Below, one piece after another: positions 1 through 8,308 of a DNA stretch of 64,000 nt. Origin of the DNA: Sediminibacterium roseum (GTDB lineage Bacteria > Bacteroidota > Bacteroidia > Chitinophagales > Chitinophagaceae); contig NZ_JAACJS010000015.1 of assembly GCF_009939005.1 (NCBI RefSeq), forward strand, positions 124,001 through 188,000, read 5' to 3'. Position 1 is the first letter of the stretch. Each line of letters opens with the position of its first letter. The notes beneath the pieces were generated by a model. It searched no databases. It had not been told where the DNA came from and saw only the letters and a program-made list of their open reading frames with translations. A program made the position numbers and the translations under genes.

Positions 1-1
1 G

Positions 2-598
2 ATCTTATCGGACCCTGCCGCGGCGAAATATGTTTGGGGCATCGGCTTTCATTGGTACGAAGACTGGACAGGCGGCGGAAAACTGTTCGACAACGTAAAG
101 CGTGTGCACGAATCTTTTCCCAATACCAACCTGATCTTTACAGAAGGCTGTGCAGAATCGTTCAAACTCAATTCCATCAAAGACTGGAAATACGGGGAAG
201 CATACGGGCGCTCACTCATCAACGATTTCAACAACGGCACAACCGGCTGGACCGACTGGAATATTTTGCTCGATGAAAACGGCGGCCCCAACCACGTAAA
301 AAATTTCTGCTTCGCACCCGTGCATGCCGATACCAGGACGGGAGAGATCACCTACATGAATTCATTTTATTACATCGGCCATTTTTCAAAATTCATCGGC
401 GCCAACGCAAAGCGCATCATCAGCGCTACGAGCCGTGGGCAACTGTTGACCACCGCGTTTAAAAATACAGACGGCAAACTGGTTGTTGTGGTGATGAACC
501 AGAGCAATGAGAAGATCAATTATAAATTATGGGTGGCGGGACAAGGCGCGATGACAACAAGTTTGCCGCATTCCATCCAGACATTAATTGTAGAATAA
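2..598 (+). CDS. Glycoside hydrolase family 30 (glucosylceramidase-like), C-terminal part
   Basis: The reading frame is already open at the left edge, so only the last ~198 residues are seen. The segment has GH30 hallmarks: GFHWYEDW, then IFTEGC, whose Glu (codon 143-145) sits where the GH30 nucleophile is expected, then DWNILLDENGGPNHV and FCFAPV, followed by the small C-terminal beta domain. GH30 enzymes are retaining glycosidases that cleave beta-glucosyl, beta-xylosyl or beta-1,6-glucan linkages; the substrate cannot be told from this piece. The protein is probably exported, but the N-terminus is outside the window. A sugar-type oxidoreductase begins 6 bases after the stop, so the two are probably cotranscribed and belong to carbohydrate use. 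Confidence 0.87.
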   Translation: MLSDPAAAKYVWGIGFHWYEDWTGGGKLFDNVKRVHESFPNTNLIFTEGCAESFKLNSIKDWKYGEAYGRSLINDFNNGTTGWTDWNILLDENGGPNHVKNFCFAPVHADTRTGEITYMNSFYYIGHFSKFIGANAKRIISATSRGQLLTTAFKNTDGKLVVVVMNQSNEKINYKLWVAGQGAMTTSLPHSIQTLIVE

Positions 599-604
599 AC
601 CGAT

Positions 605-1651
605 ATGAAACCAATCAAAACTGCGATCCTTTCTTTCGGGCTTTCCGGGAAAGCTTTTCATGCTCCTTTTATTGACCTGCACAAAGGTTTTGAACTTACA
701 GGTATCTGGGAACGGACCAAATCTGAGTCCGTCCATTTTTATCCCGGCACCACTATCTACCGTTCGCTTGAAGAGATCCTGGCAGACGACAGCATCGAAC
801 TTGTAGTGGTGAACACACCCACTGCCACACATTTCGATTATACAAAGAAAGTACTGGAGGCCGGCAAGCACGCGGTTGTTGAGAAAGCATTTACAACCAC
901 TACCGCGGAAGCGATTGAATTGAAAAAGATCGCGGAAGAAAAGAACAGTGTGTTGTCTGTTTTCCAGAACCGCCGCTGGGACAGTGATTTTAAAACCGTA
1001 AAAAAAATAATCGACGAGGATTGGCTCGGGGAGATCATGGAGGTGGAGATCCATTTCGACAGGTACAAAGAGGAATTGAGCCCGAAACCGCACAAAGAAA
1101 TACCTGCACCGGGGGCCGGTATCCTGAACGATCTGAGCCCGCACCTGATCGACCAGGCCCTTGTTTTATTCGGGATGCCCGAAGCCGTTTTTGCGGACCT
1201 GCGCATGACAAGACCCGGTTCTAAAGTGGACGACTATTTTGAAATACTTTTTTATTACCCGATGCTCCGGGTTCGGTTGAAATCAGGTTACCAGGTTAGA
1301 GAGCCGTTTCCTGCCTATGTGGTTCACGGAAGAAAGGGATCGTTCCTGAAAAGCCGCGCCGATGTGCAGGAGACAATGCTGGTGGCCAACCACAAACCGA
1401 ATCTAACGGATTGGGGAACGGAACCGGAATCGGAACAGGGCCTTCTGCATACAGAAAAAGATGGAGAAGTGATTCGCAGAAAAGTGCCAACATTACAGGG
1501 CAATTATTACGATTATTACGATGGCATCTATGAATCGATCCGCAACAACAAACCCGTACAGGTAAGCGCCGAAGATGGCATCCGTGTAATGCGGATCATC
1601 GATACCTGTTTTGAAAGCAGCAGGCAACGCAGGGCGCTGCCCATCGGTTAA
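605..1651 (+). CDS. Gfo/Idh/MocA family oxidoreductase
   Basis: A 348-residue cytoplasmic NAD(P)-dependent dehydrogenase. The N-terminal Rossmann fold starts AILSFGLSGKAFHAPF, followed by VVVNTPTATHFDYTKKVLEAGKHAVVEKAF. In this family the Lys of the EKP motif contacts substrate and cofactor; here the motif reads EKA. The C-terminal half is the usual alpha/beta substrate domain, with GILNDLSPHLIDQAL carrying the likely catalytic His region. Length is typical. The gene follows the GH30 gene by 6 bases with an ATG start, which suggests one operon and a role in oxidising a sugar or inositol-like product. The exact substrate is unknown. Confidence 0.9.
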   Translation: MKPIKTAILSFGLSGKAFHAPFIDLHKGFELTGIWERTKSESVHFYPGTTIYRSLEEILADDSIELVVVNTPTATHFDYTKKVLEAGKHAVVEKAFTTTTAEAIELKKIAEEKNSVLSVFQNRRWDSDFKTVKKIIDEDWLGEIMEVEIHFDRYKEELSPKPHKEIPAPGAGILNDLSPHLIDQALVLFGMPEAVFADLRMTRPGSKVDDYFEILFYYPMLRVRLKSGYQVREPFPAYVVHGRKGSFLKSRADVQETMLVANHKPNLTDWGTEPESEQGLLHTEKDGEVIRRKVPTLQGNYYDYYDGIYESIRNNKPVQVSAEDGIRVMRIIDTCFESSRQRRALPIG

Positions 1652-1716
1652 GCGTATTGCAAAGATGTGCGGCTTGGGTGTATGCCCGGTGTAAAACAAT
1701 CAACCAAAACAACCAT

Positions 1717-3852
1717 ATGAAACGATCTCTCCCCTTGTTGCCGCTGCTCGTTTTTTTTGCGGCGTGTAAGACAACACCATCAACAGAATTTAAACCCATT
1801 ACAGTGAAGTACCCGGTAACACAAAAAGACACCAGTATCAAAGATGATTATTTTGGCACCACGGTTGCCGATCCCTACCGCTGGCTGGAGAACGATACCG
1901 CAGAAAATACAAAGGCCTGGGTAAAGGCACAGAACGAGGTAACGCAGGGTTACCTGTCGCAGATCCCCTTCCGTTCAAAGATCGAATCCCGTTTGAAAGA
2001 ACTATGGAACTACGATTCGTATTCTGCGCCAACAAAATACGGCAACTACACTTACTTCTATAAAAAAACCGGTTTGCAGAACCAAAGCGTTCTCTACAGG
2101 CAGAAAGATGGAGAAACGGATGCGGAGGTTTTTCTTGATCCGAATACATTTTCTTCAAACGGAACCACCTCGCTTGCAGCGATCAATTTTACAAAAGACG
2201 GTGCCTTGTGCGCCTACCAGGTTTCTGAAGGCGGAAGCGACTGGCGCAAGATGATCGTGATGGATGCCATCACCAAAAAACAGATCGGCGACACGATGAT
2301 CGATGTGAAGTTCAGCGGCGTTGCCTGGAAGAAGAACGAAGGCTTCTACTACAGCAGTTACGATAAACCGAAAGAAGGAAGCCAGCTTGCCGGGAAAACG
2401 GACCAGCACAAATTATTTTACCATGCACTGGGCCAGCCGCAGAGCCAGGACAAACTTGTTTTCGGGGGAAGCACAACGCCACGCAGGTACATCAGCGGCG
2501 ATGTAACCGAGAACGGCAAATGGCTGGTGATCTATGCGGCCAACAGCACCTATGGAAGCGAGATCTATGTACAGGATCTTACCAAACCCGATGCACCCAT
2601 TACAGCATTGATCGGCGACATGAACAATTCATCCGGGGTGCTTGGGGCAGACGACCGGTATTTTTACATCCAGACAGACAAGGATGCACCCAAAGGAAAG
2701 ATCGTAACGGCGCCGCTGGCCGATCCCAAACCCGCAAACTGGAAAACACTCGTACCCGAGCAACCCGAAGTGCTGGGCGCGGGCACAGCAGGTGGAAATA
2801 TTTTCTGCGTATACCTCAAAGATGCCATTACCAAAGTGGTGCAATATGATATGGCCGGGAAAAAGATCAGGGATGTACAGTTACCCGGGCCGGGCTCCGC
2901 GTATGGCTTTGGTGGAAAAGATACGGACAAGGAACTCTATTTCACTTTTACCTCTTACATCGCCCCTTCTACCATTTACAAAATGGACATAGCATCAGGC
3001 AAAAGCGAAGTGTATAAAAAATCGGGTGTGAAATTCAATTCGGAAGATTACGAATCGAACCAGGTGTTTTATAAGTCGAAAGACGGAACAAAGATCCCGA
3101 TGATCATCACGCACAAAAAAGGGATCAAACTTGACGGGAGCAATCCTACTTTGCTTTATGCATACGGCGGTTTCTCTGTAAGCATCACTCCTTATTTCAG
3201 CACAAGCGACATCGTGCTGCTGGAAAACGGTGGCATTTATGCAGTGGCCAATTTAAGGGGCGGTGGCGAGTATGGCGAGGAATGGCACAATGCGGGCATC
3301 AAAACAAAAAAACAGAATGTGTTTGACGATTTCGCTGCGGCGGCGCAATATCTTGTCGACAACAAATACACCTCTCGCGAAAAATTGGCCATACAGGGCG
3401 AATCCAATGGCGGGCTGCTCATCGGCGCCACCATTACCCAACATCCGGATATCTGTAAAGTAGCTTTCCCTTTTGTGGGTGTGATGGATATGTTGCGCTA
3501 CCACAAGTTCACCGCAGGCGCGGGCTGGGCCTACGATTACGGAACCTCGGAAGATTCAAAAGAAATGTTTGAATACCTCAAAAGATATTCCCCCGTTCAC
3601 AACCTGAAAGAAGGCACATCGTACCCCGCAACCTTTATTACTACTGCAGACCACGACGACCGCGTGGTGCCTGCACACTCGTTCAAATTCGCCGCAACCC
3701 TGCAGGAAAAACACAAGGGCGAAAACCCGGTGCTGATCAGCATCGAAACAAAAGCAGGCCATGGTGCAGGGCGTTCCATGGAACAGGTGATCAGGGCGGA
3801 ATCAGACAAATGGGCGTTTATGTTTTACAACATGAAAGTAGCGCCGAAATAA
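1717..3852 (+). CDS. Prolyl oligopeptidase family serine peptidase (S9A), lipoprotein
   Basis: 711 residues. The start at 1717 gives a lipoprotein signal peptide ending FFAAC (Cys17); an upstream in-frame Met at 1657 would bury this signal and is rejected. Residues ~30-420 form the seven-bladed propeller domain of prolyl oligopeptidases, and the C-terminal ~280 residues the alpha/beta hydrolase. The nucleophile is Ser563 in GESNGG, the acid lies in HDDRVVP (residues 646-652), and the His is His682 in KAGHGAG, so the triad is complete. The enzyme cleaves short peptides after proline and here is probably anchored in the cell envelope. It sits alone between a spacer and a strong terminator at 3869-3916. 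Confidence 0.95.
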   Translation: MKRSLPLLPLLVFFAACKTTPSTEFKPITVKYPVTQKDTSIKDDYFGTTVADPYRWLENDTAENTKAWVKAQNEVTQGYLSQIPFRSKIESRLKELWNYDSYSAPTKYGNYTYFYKKTGLQNQSVLYRQKDGETDAEVFLDPNTFSSNGTTSLAAINFTKDGALCAYQVSEGGSDWRKMIVMDAITKKQIGDTMIDVKFSGVAWKKNEGFYYSSYDKPKEGSQLAGKTDQHKLFYHALGQPQSQDKLVFGGSTTPRRYISGDVTENGKWLVIYAANSTYGSEIYVQDLTKPDAPITALIGDMNNSSGVLGADDRYFYIQTDKDAPKGKIVTAPLADPKPANWKTLVPEQPEVLGAGTAGGNIFCVYLKDAITKVVQYDMAGKKIRDVQLPGPGSAYGFGGKDTDKELYFTFTSYIAPSTIYKMDIASGKSEVYKKSGVKFNSEDYESNQVFYKSKDGTKIPMIITHKKGIKLDGSNPTLLYAYGGFSVSITPYFSTSDIVLLENGGIYAVANLRGGGEYGEEWHNAGIKTKKQNVFDDFAAAAQYLVDNKYTSREKLAIQGESNGGLLIGATITQHPDICKVAFPFVGVMDMLRYHKFTAGAGWAYDYGTSEDSKEMFEYLKRYSPVHNLKEGTSYPATFITTADHDDRVVPAHSFKFAATLQEKHKGENPVLISIETKAGHGAGRSMEQVIRAESDKWAFMFYNMKVAPK

Positions 3853-3868
3853 TTTTTTAAAAAAATAC

Positions 3869-3916
3869 AAGGCCCGGGCACGCACTGATCCTTTGCTTCC
3901 CGGGCCTCTTCTTTTT
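3869..3916 (+). terminator. Rho-independent terminator after the prolyl oligopeptidase
   Basis: GGCCCGGG (from 3871) pairs with CCCGGGCC (3899-3906) across a ~20-base loop, and a T-rich tract (TCTTCTTTTTATTT) follows. It begins 17 bases after the peptidase stop and ends before the next ATG at 3934. Confidence 0.85.
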
Positions 3917-3933
3917 ATTTATCGAGATCGTTT

Positions 3934-4635
3934 ATGCATCCTTATCTTATTCCCGTCAGTAAAAAATTCAAGGCCGCGGCCGATGCAGAAAAAAGGGAGT
4001 GGATGAAAAGCTATATGCTCAACCAATTCGATTTTTTCGGCGTACCCGCGCCCGCACGCAGGGAGATCGCAAAAACGCATGTTAAACAACATCCGCTAAC
4101 ATTGCCCGCCGAACTTGAAGCGATCGTAAAAGACTGTTTCCAATTGCCGCAGCGGGAACTGCAATATTTCGGGATCCAGCTTTTTGCCTTACACAAAAAA
4201 TTATGGAACGCAGCATCCATCGGTCTTATCGAACATTGCCTTCTTCAAAAAAGCTGGTGGGACACTGTTGATGGCATTGCGAGCGAATGGCTCACGGCTT
4301 ATTTCAAAATGTTCCCGCAACAGATCGTCCCGGTTACTTCAAAATGGAACCGGTCTGCCAACATATGGCTGCAGCGCAGCAGCATTATGTTTCAGAAAGC
4401 GTTTAAGAAGGATACCGATACGGCATTGTTATCCAAATACATTCTGAATTGTGCCGCATCGAAGGAATTTTTTATTCAGAAAGCGATCGGCTGGGCCTTG
4501 CGGGAGTATGGTAAAGTGAATGGTGACTGGGTAAGGAATTTTGTAAAAGAGCATACCCTGGCGCCATTGAGTGTACGCGAAGCAAGAACCACGCCGCCCG
4601 TGGCTGCGAAACGAAAGGGAACCGGAAGTTCGTAA
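3934..4635 (+). CDS. DNA alkylation repair protein (AlkD-like HEAT-repeat glycosylase)
   Basis: 233 residues, all-helical. Family features include FFGVPAPARREIAK near the N-terminus, KSWWDTVDGIASEWL in the middle (the Trp/Asp region that in AlkD contacts the damaged base), WLQRSSIMFQ, and FFIQKAIGWALREYGK. The AlkC/AlkD family excises N3- and N7-alkylated purines from DNA using a HEAT-like scaffold. The length matches AlkD (~230). The ATG at 3934 directly follows the upstream terminator, so the gene probably has its own promoter in the AT-rich tract before it. It converges on the transaldolase gene, with a shared terminator between them. Confidence 0.88.
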   Translation: MHPYLIPVSKKFKAAADAEKREWMKSYMLNQFDFFGVPAPARREIAKTHVKQHPLTLPAELEAIVKDCFQLPQRELQYFGIQLFALHKKLWNAASIGLIEHCLLQKSWWDTVDGIASEWLTAYFKMFPQQIVPVTSKWNRSANIWLQRSSIMFQKAFKKDTDTALLSKYILNCAASKEFFIQKAIGWALREYGKVNGDWVRNFVKEHTLAPLSVREARTTPPVAAKRKGTGSS

Positions 4636-4683
4636 TTTGTTAACGAGGCTTTTTCGATTTGACCCACATCAAATGACAACAAA

Positions 4684-4715
4684 AAAAAATGTCCCGCAAA
4701 AACGTGACATTTTTT
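4684..4715. terminator. Bidirectional terminator between convergent genes
   Basis: AAAAAATGTC (4684-4693) pairs with GACATTTTTT (4706-4715). A run precedes and T run follows, so it can work for both the AlkD-like gene (plus) and the transaldolase (minus). Confidence 0.75.
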
Positions 4716-4740
4716 ATATCGATCAGATAGAAAGTTAAGT

Positions 4741-5391
4741 TTACATCTTCTTCGCATCTTCTACAAACTGCGCCAGCCCGATGTCTGTGAGCGGGTGCTT
4801 GAGCAATCCTAAAATAGAAGACAGCGGGCAGGTACAAACATCGGCACCGAGTTCTGCGGCTTTGATGATGTGGAGCGCGTTGCGGATAGAGGCCGCTAAT
4901 ATTTCTGTTTTGAAATTCTGTACGTCGAATATATGCCTGATCTGGCCGATCAGTTCCATGCCATCCCAACCGCTGTCGTCTATACGGCCGATGAATGGTG
5001 AAACATAAGTGGCACCGGCTTTTGCGGCGAGGATCGCCTGTCCGGCTGAAAAGATAAGCGTACAGTTGGTACGGATACCGTTATCGGTAAACCATTTGAT
5101 CGCCTTGACACCGTCCTTGATCATCGGAACTTTCACAACGATGTTCGGGTGTATGGCCGCCAGTTTTTTTCCTTCGGCAACCATCGAATCAAAATCAACT
5201 GACAATACTTCGGCGCTGATGTCTCCATCTACCAGCTCACAGATCGCTTTGTAATGCTGTGCGATGGCCTCTTCGCCTTTGATGCCTTCTTTGGCCATCA
5301 ACGTTGGGTTGGTGGTAACACCATCCAAAATACCTAAGTCGTTTGCTTCTTTGATCTGGGCGAGGTTGCCCGTGTCGATAAAAAATTTCAT
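4741..5391 (-). CDS. Transaldolase / fructose-6-phosphate aldolase family (small type)
   Basis: 216 residues, a single class I aldolase TIM barrel. It opens MKFFIDTGNLAQIKEA, has DGVTTNPTL, and places the Schiff-base lysine in NIVVKVPM (Lys87). The length is that of the short transaldolase/FSA subfamily (~215-220), cytosolic. In Bacteroidota this protein normally fills the transaldolase role, moving dihydroxyacetone units in the non-oxidative pentose phosphate pathway; true FSA activity cannot be excluded. The start at 5391 is chosen because this Met begins the family N-terminus. The longer in-frame extension up to 5472 would run into the SRP RNA gene. The gene may be transcribed from the ffs promoter by read-through or from its own. 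Confidence 0.92.
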   Translation of the reverse strand: MKFFIDTGNLAQIKEANDLGILDGVTTNPTLMAKEGIKGEEAIAQHYKAICELVDGDISAEVLSVDFDSMVAEGKKLAAIHPNIVVKVPMIKDGVKAIKWFTDNGIRTNCTLIFSAGQAILAAKAGATYVSPFIGRIDDSGWDGMELIGQIRHIFDVQNFKTEILAASIRNALHIIKAAELGADVCTCPLSSILGLLKHPLTDIGLAQFVEDAKKM

Positions 5392-5458
5392 GCGCTGGCC
5401 TCCGCCGCGGCGGAGAAATTTTGATGATGAATATCCCCGTGAGAAGGGGAAAAAAAGT

Positions 5459-5553
5459 GGCAGGCTACTCACATCGCACCGCTACAACCGCCTATCCTTG
5501 CTGTATTCCTACCCTGGGGAGGTTCAGCAGGAGCTGGTCGTGTAAGACCTGCC
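5459..5553 (-). ncRNA. ffs: Signal recognition particle RNA (small bacterial type)
   Basis: On the minus strand, GGCAGGT (5553-5547) and AGCCTGCC (5466-5459) form the closing stem. Between them lies the conserved SRP domain IV core: CCCCAGGGTAGGAATACAGC followed by AAGGATAGG, with the asymmetric loop and the GGAA-type cap. About 95 nt is normal for the Alu-less bacterial 4.5S-type RNA. The 3' stem is followed by a run of seven T residues, giving a terminator. The RNA pairs with Ffh in cotranslational membrane targeting. A perfect Bacteroidota promoter lies just upstream. Confidence 0.9.
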
Positions 5554-5557
5554 GCCG

Positions 5558-5587
5558 CAAAAGTAAGGGTTGAGAAGCGATTTGCAA
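5558..5587 (-). promoter_or_regulatory. Bacteroidota-type promoter of ffs
   Basis: On the minus strand, TTG (5587-5585), a 19-base spacer, then TACTTTTG (5565-5558). This matches the Bacteroidota sigma consensus TTG-N17..23-TAnnTTTG exactly. The predicted transcription start, a few bases downstream, falls on the first base of the SRP RNA at about 5553. Confidence 0.8.
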
Positions 5588-5649
5588 AAACAGTTTGCAG
5601 TTGTTGTTTTTTGGTGGTTCATTTTATTGATCCGGTTCACCCCTTGCTC

Positions 5650-6921
5650 CTATCTCCCGCCCCTCGAGTTGAGGGTTGTGACCGCAACAAGTTCATCGTG
5701 CCTGCTGCTGAAAGAACGGAAATAAAAAAGGACGGTGTATTCGTTTTCGGTTTCCCAGTAATTCCCATCGGTGAGGGTCGCATCCGCTTTGGCATCGCGG
5801 TTGCGGTCGTCTTTGGTTACATAGGTATAACTGTAATAGCCCTGCTTGAGGAACAGCGTTTTCGTGTAAACGCCCTGCGCCGCATCGTAATACATCCTGG
5901 ATGTGTCGCCTACCTGGTTGCCCGTGGCCTCTCCCATCATGTAAACCGATTTGCCGGCAAACGGCTGGTTATTGGCCGGGGCAAACGTAAAATGCACATA
6001 GGCATAATCCGTTTGCCACCACGGGTTAACCGATTCCGTAGTTGCGATCTCATCCCATCCATTCCTGTCCCTGAAAAAAATATAACGCTGGTTGTTTCTT
6101 TCCATATCGGGTTTGATGTAAACATCTACCGGGTCATTTCTTTTGTCAACCCTGTCTACCCTGTCGCTCTGAAAACGAAAACTCTGCAGGTCGGCCCAGC
6201 GGTATTCTTTGCCTGCGGGAAAAATACAATCCTGTTCCGCATTGTACTCGATCACGTTGCCGCGTATAAAAGTGGGCTGTATGTCCCTGATGGCATTGTC
6301 CCACCGGTTGTTCTGCAGGATCACCACTTTTGTTTGCTGCGGGCTCAGCATATTCAATTGCTGTGTATTTACCGCGAGCTGTATCTTTTGGTGCGTGCGC
6401 AGGATCTCGTTATCGTAGGGCTGCTGAACCGCCGCGCCTATGCTTGCCCGGTTGTCGACCACCATCATCCGTTTGGTAAACGCGAGTTTGGATGTATCTG
6501 AATCGAGGTACACCTTCAACAGGTAATTACCGCTTTTGGCGGGCATACAGCTCTTTTCGGGAAGCAGGGCCTGGTAATGCACATACTTTGAACTGGTGAT
6601 GCTTGATACGCGGTACTGGCTGAGCCTGTTTTGCGAAAATCCTTTGATGTAATCAAACGGGCTCACATCGGCAGGTTTCCAATCTGCGTTACACAGCACG
6701 AAGGTGTAATAAAAATTACGCGGGTAACCCGTCATGTCATCGAAATGAAGCTCGAGCTGGTCGCCAGAGTTGAGCGCGATCAAAGGAAGGCTCTGCTGGT
6801 TGGTGGCCTGGAACAGTTTGGGGGTGCGGATCTCCGGCATGTATACATGATCGGGCAGGCGTTGGGCACACAGGTATTGTGCAGAAAGCACGACTAAGGA
6901 TGCAAGGAAGATCTTCCGCAT
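5650..6921 (-). CDS. Type IX secretion system plug protein (DUF5103)
   Basis: 423 residues. A signal peptide (MRKIFLASLVVLSAQYLCAQ) directs export; the start at 6921 is preferred over the Met 15 codons upstream because it begins this signal. The body is the all-beta DUF5103 domain, with features such as LELHFDDMTGYPRNFYYTF, CNADWKPADVSPFDYIKGF and the aromatic WWQTDYAYVHFTF. In Flavobacterium the homologue is the Plug protein that seals the SprA/Sov translocon pore on the periplasmic side. It is therefore a periplasmic part of the T9SS, encoded, as is usual, away from the main gld/spr genes. It diverges from the permease at 7045. Confidence 0.85.
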   Translation of the reverse strand: MRKIFLASLVVLSAQYLCAQRLPDHVYMPEIRTPKLFQATNQQSLPLIALNSGDQLELHFDDMTGYPRNFYYTFVLCNADWKPADVSPFDYIKGFSQNRLSQYRVSSITSSKYVHYQALLPEKSCMPAKSGNYLLKVYLDSDTSKLAFTKRMMVVDNRASIGAAVQQPYDNEILRTHQKIQLAVNTQQLNMLSPQQTKVVILQNNRWDNAIRDIQPTFIRGNVIEYNAEQDCIFPAGKEYRWADLQSFRFQSDRVDRVDKRNDPVDVYIKPDMERNNQRYIFFRDRNGWDEIATTESVNPWWQTDYAYVHFTFAPANNQPFAGKSVYMMGEATGNQVGDTSRMYYDAAQGVYTKTLFLKQGYYSYTYVTKDDRNRDAKADATLTDGNYWETENEYTVLFYFRSFSSRHDELVAVTTLNSRGGR

Positions 6922-6997
6922 AATTGTATAACTGTAAAAAAGCACAAGATACAGGTTACACCACACAAGTTTCTTTTTTTAACAATGTCAAACGCTT

Positions 6998-7028
6998 TTG
7001 TTCCATTGGAAAGGGCAGTGTAGATTTG
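6998..7028 (+). promoter_or_regulatory. Bacteroidota-type promoter for the LolC/E-like permease
   Basis: TTG (6998-7000), a 20-base spacer, then TAGATTTG (7021-7028): an exact match to TTG-N17..23-TAnnTTTG. The start of transcription would be near 7034-7036, leaving a very short leader before the TTG start codon at 7045. Confidence 0.8.
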
Positions 7029-7044
7029 ACTAAAACCGTGCCGT

Positions 7045-8277
7045 TTGAACCTTGCATTTGACATCGCCCGGCGGATCGCATTCAACAGGCAGCGATCTTT
7101 TTCCCGCTTCATCATCCGTTTATCAGTGGCGGCCACGGCATTGAGCGTGATGGCGATGATCCTTACACTGGCGTTTGTGAATGGGTTCCAGCAAACCGTT
7201 TCTGAAAAGGTATTCAGTTTCTGGGGGCATGTACGTGTTCAGAAATACGAACCCTCCCGCTCGCTGGTGGCAGAAGAAACCGCGCTTACCAAAAACGATA
7301 CGATAGAGGCCCTGCTCCGTTCGCAACCGGGCGTTCAGAAAGTGCAGAGCTTTGCCACCAAATCTGCCGTTCTCGAAAAAAACAAGGAGATCGAAAACGT
7401 ATTGCTCAAGGGCGTTGAAAAAGATTACGACAGCATGCGCCTCAAACCCTACCTGGCCGAAGGGAGATGGCTGCATTTTGAGGATTCATCGTACAGCAAA
7501 GAGATCATTGTTTCAAGGCCGCTCGCAACAGAACTGCTGATCAACCTGGGCGATACCATCACTGTTTATTTTATTTCGGGCGACGACGGCGCAAAGACCT
7601 ACCGGAAACTGAAAGTGGTTGGCATTTACAAAACAGGGATCGAAGAATACGACAAACTGTTCGTGATCGGTGATCTTGCACTCATCCGCCGGATCAACAA
7701 CTGGGCGCCGGACCAGACCGGCGGCTACGAGATCTTTCTTTCCGATTACAAAAAGATCGATACCACCAGCACCCTGCTCGCAGATGCCCTGCCCTACGAA
7801 TGGAACGCGAGGAGCATCCGCAAGGTATACCCCAACATTTTCGACTGGCTCAATATACAGGACATGAACCGCGATGTGATCTTTATCGTAATGGCGATCG
7901 TTGCCATCATCAACCTGGTTACCTGTTTACTGATCCTCATCCTTGAAAGAACACGAATGGTAGGCGTTCTCAAAGCGCTCGGCGCAAATGATGGATTGAT
8001 ACAAAAGATATTTCTCTACCATGCCACGGTGATCACCACGCTCGGCATCGGTATCGGTTTTGTTTTGGGAATAGGGATCTGTATACTGCAATCGAAATAC
8101 GGTTTCATCAGGCTCGACGAAACATCGTACTATGTGGCCGTTGCACCGGTAAAGATCATCTGGTGGCAGGTAGCTGCGGTTTGCCTTAGTACTGCGTTGG
8201 TTTGTTTCCTGGCATTGATCATACCAACGCTATTGGTGAGAAGGATCAACCCGGTGAAAGCGATCCAGTTCAGGTAA
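7045..8277 (+). CDS. ABC transporter permease, LolC/LolE (FtsX) type
   Basis: 410 residues. One membrane helix near residues 25-48 (ATALSVMAMILTLAFVNGF) is followed by a ~210-residue periplasmic MacB-PCD domain and three C-terminal helices of the FtsX domain, starting VIFIVMAIVAIINLVTCLL and including ERTRMVGVLKALGA. This is the layout of LolC/E, the inner-membrane part of the lipoprotein release machine; related permeases do other jobs, so the assignment is by fold. The start is a TTG: a stop lies 18 bases upstream in frame, no ATG occurs before the conserved NLAFDIARRIAF, and a good promoter ends 16 bases upstream. No ATPase gene is adjacent. Confidence 0.88.
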   Translation: MNLAFDIARRIAFNRQRSFSRFIIRLSVAATALSVMAMILTLAFVNGFQQTVSEKVFSFWGHVRVQKYEPSRSLVAEETALTKNDTIEALLRSQPGVQKVQSFATKSAVLEKNKEIENVLLKGVEKDYDSMRLKPYLAEGRWLHFEDSSYSKEIIVSRPLATELLINLGDTITVYFISGDDGAKTYRKLKVVGIYKTGIEEYDKLFVIGDLALIRRINNWAPDQTGGYEIFLSDYKKIDTTSTLLADALPYEWNARSIRKVYPNIFDWLNIQDMNRDVIFIVMAIVAIINLVTCLLILILERTRMVGVLKALGANDGLIQKIFLYHATVITTLGIGIGFVLGIGICILQSKYGFIRLDETSYYVAVAPVKIIWWQVAAVCLSTALVCFLALIIPTLLVRRINPVKAIQFR

Positions 8278-8308
8278 TATTGTTTTTGCGGTACGGGAGA
8301 AAAAAAGA

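Noticed and set aside
5392..5472. N-terminal extension of the transaldolase to a Met at 5472
   Set aside because: It has no resemblance to the family, which starts MKFFIDT, and overlaps the 3' end of the SRP RNA gene.
5611..6501. 296-codon plus-strand frame opposite the T9SS plug gene
   Set aside because: Complement of a well-supported gene; no start signal, motif or domain is visible.
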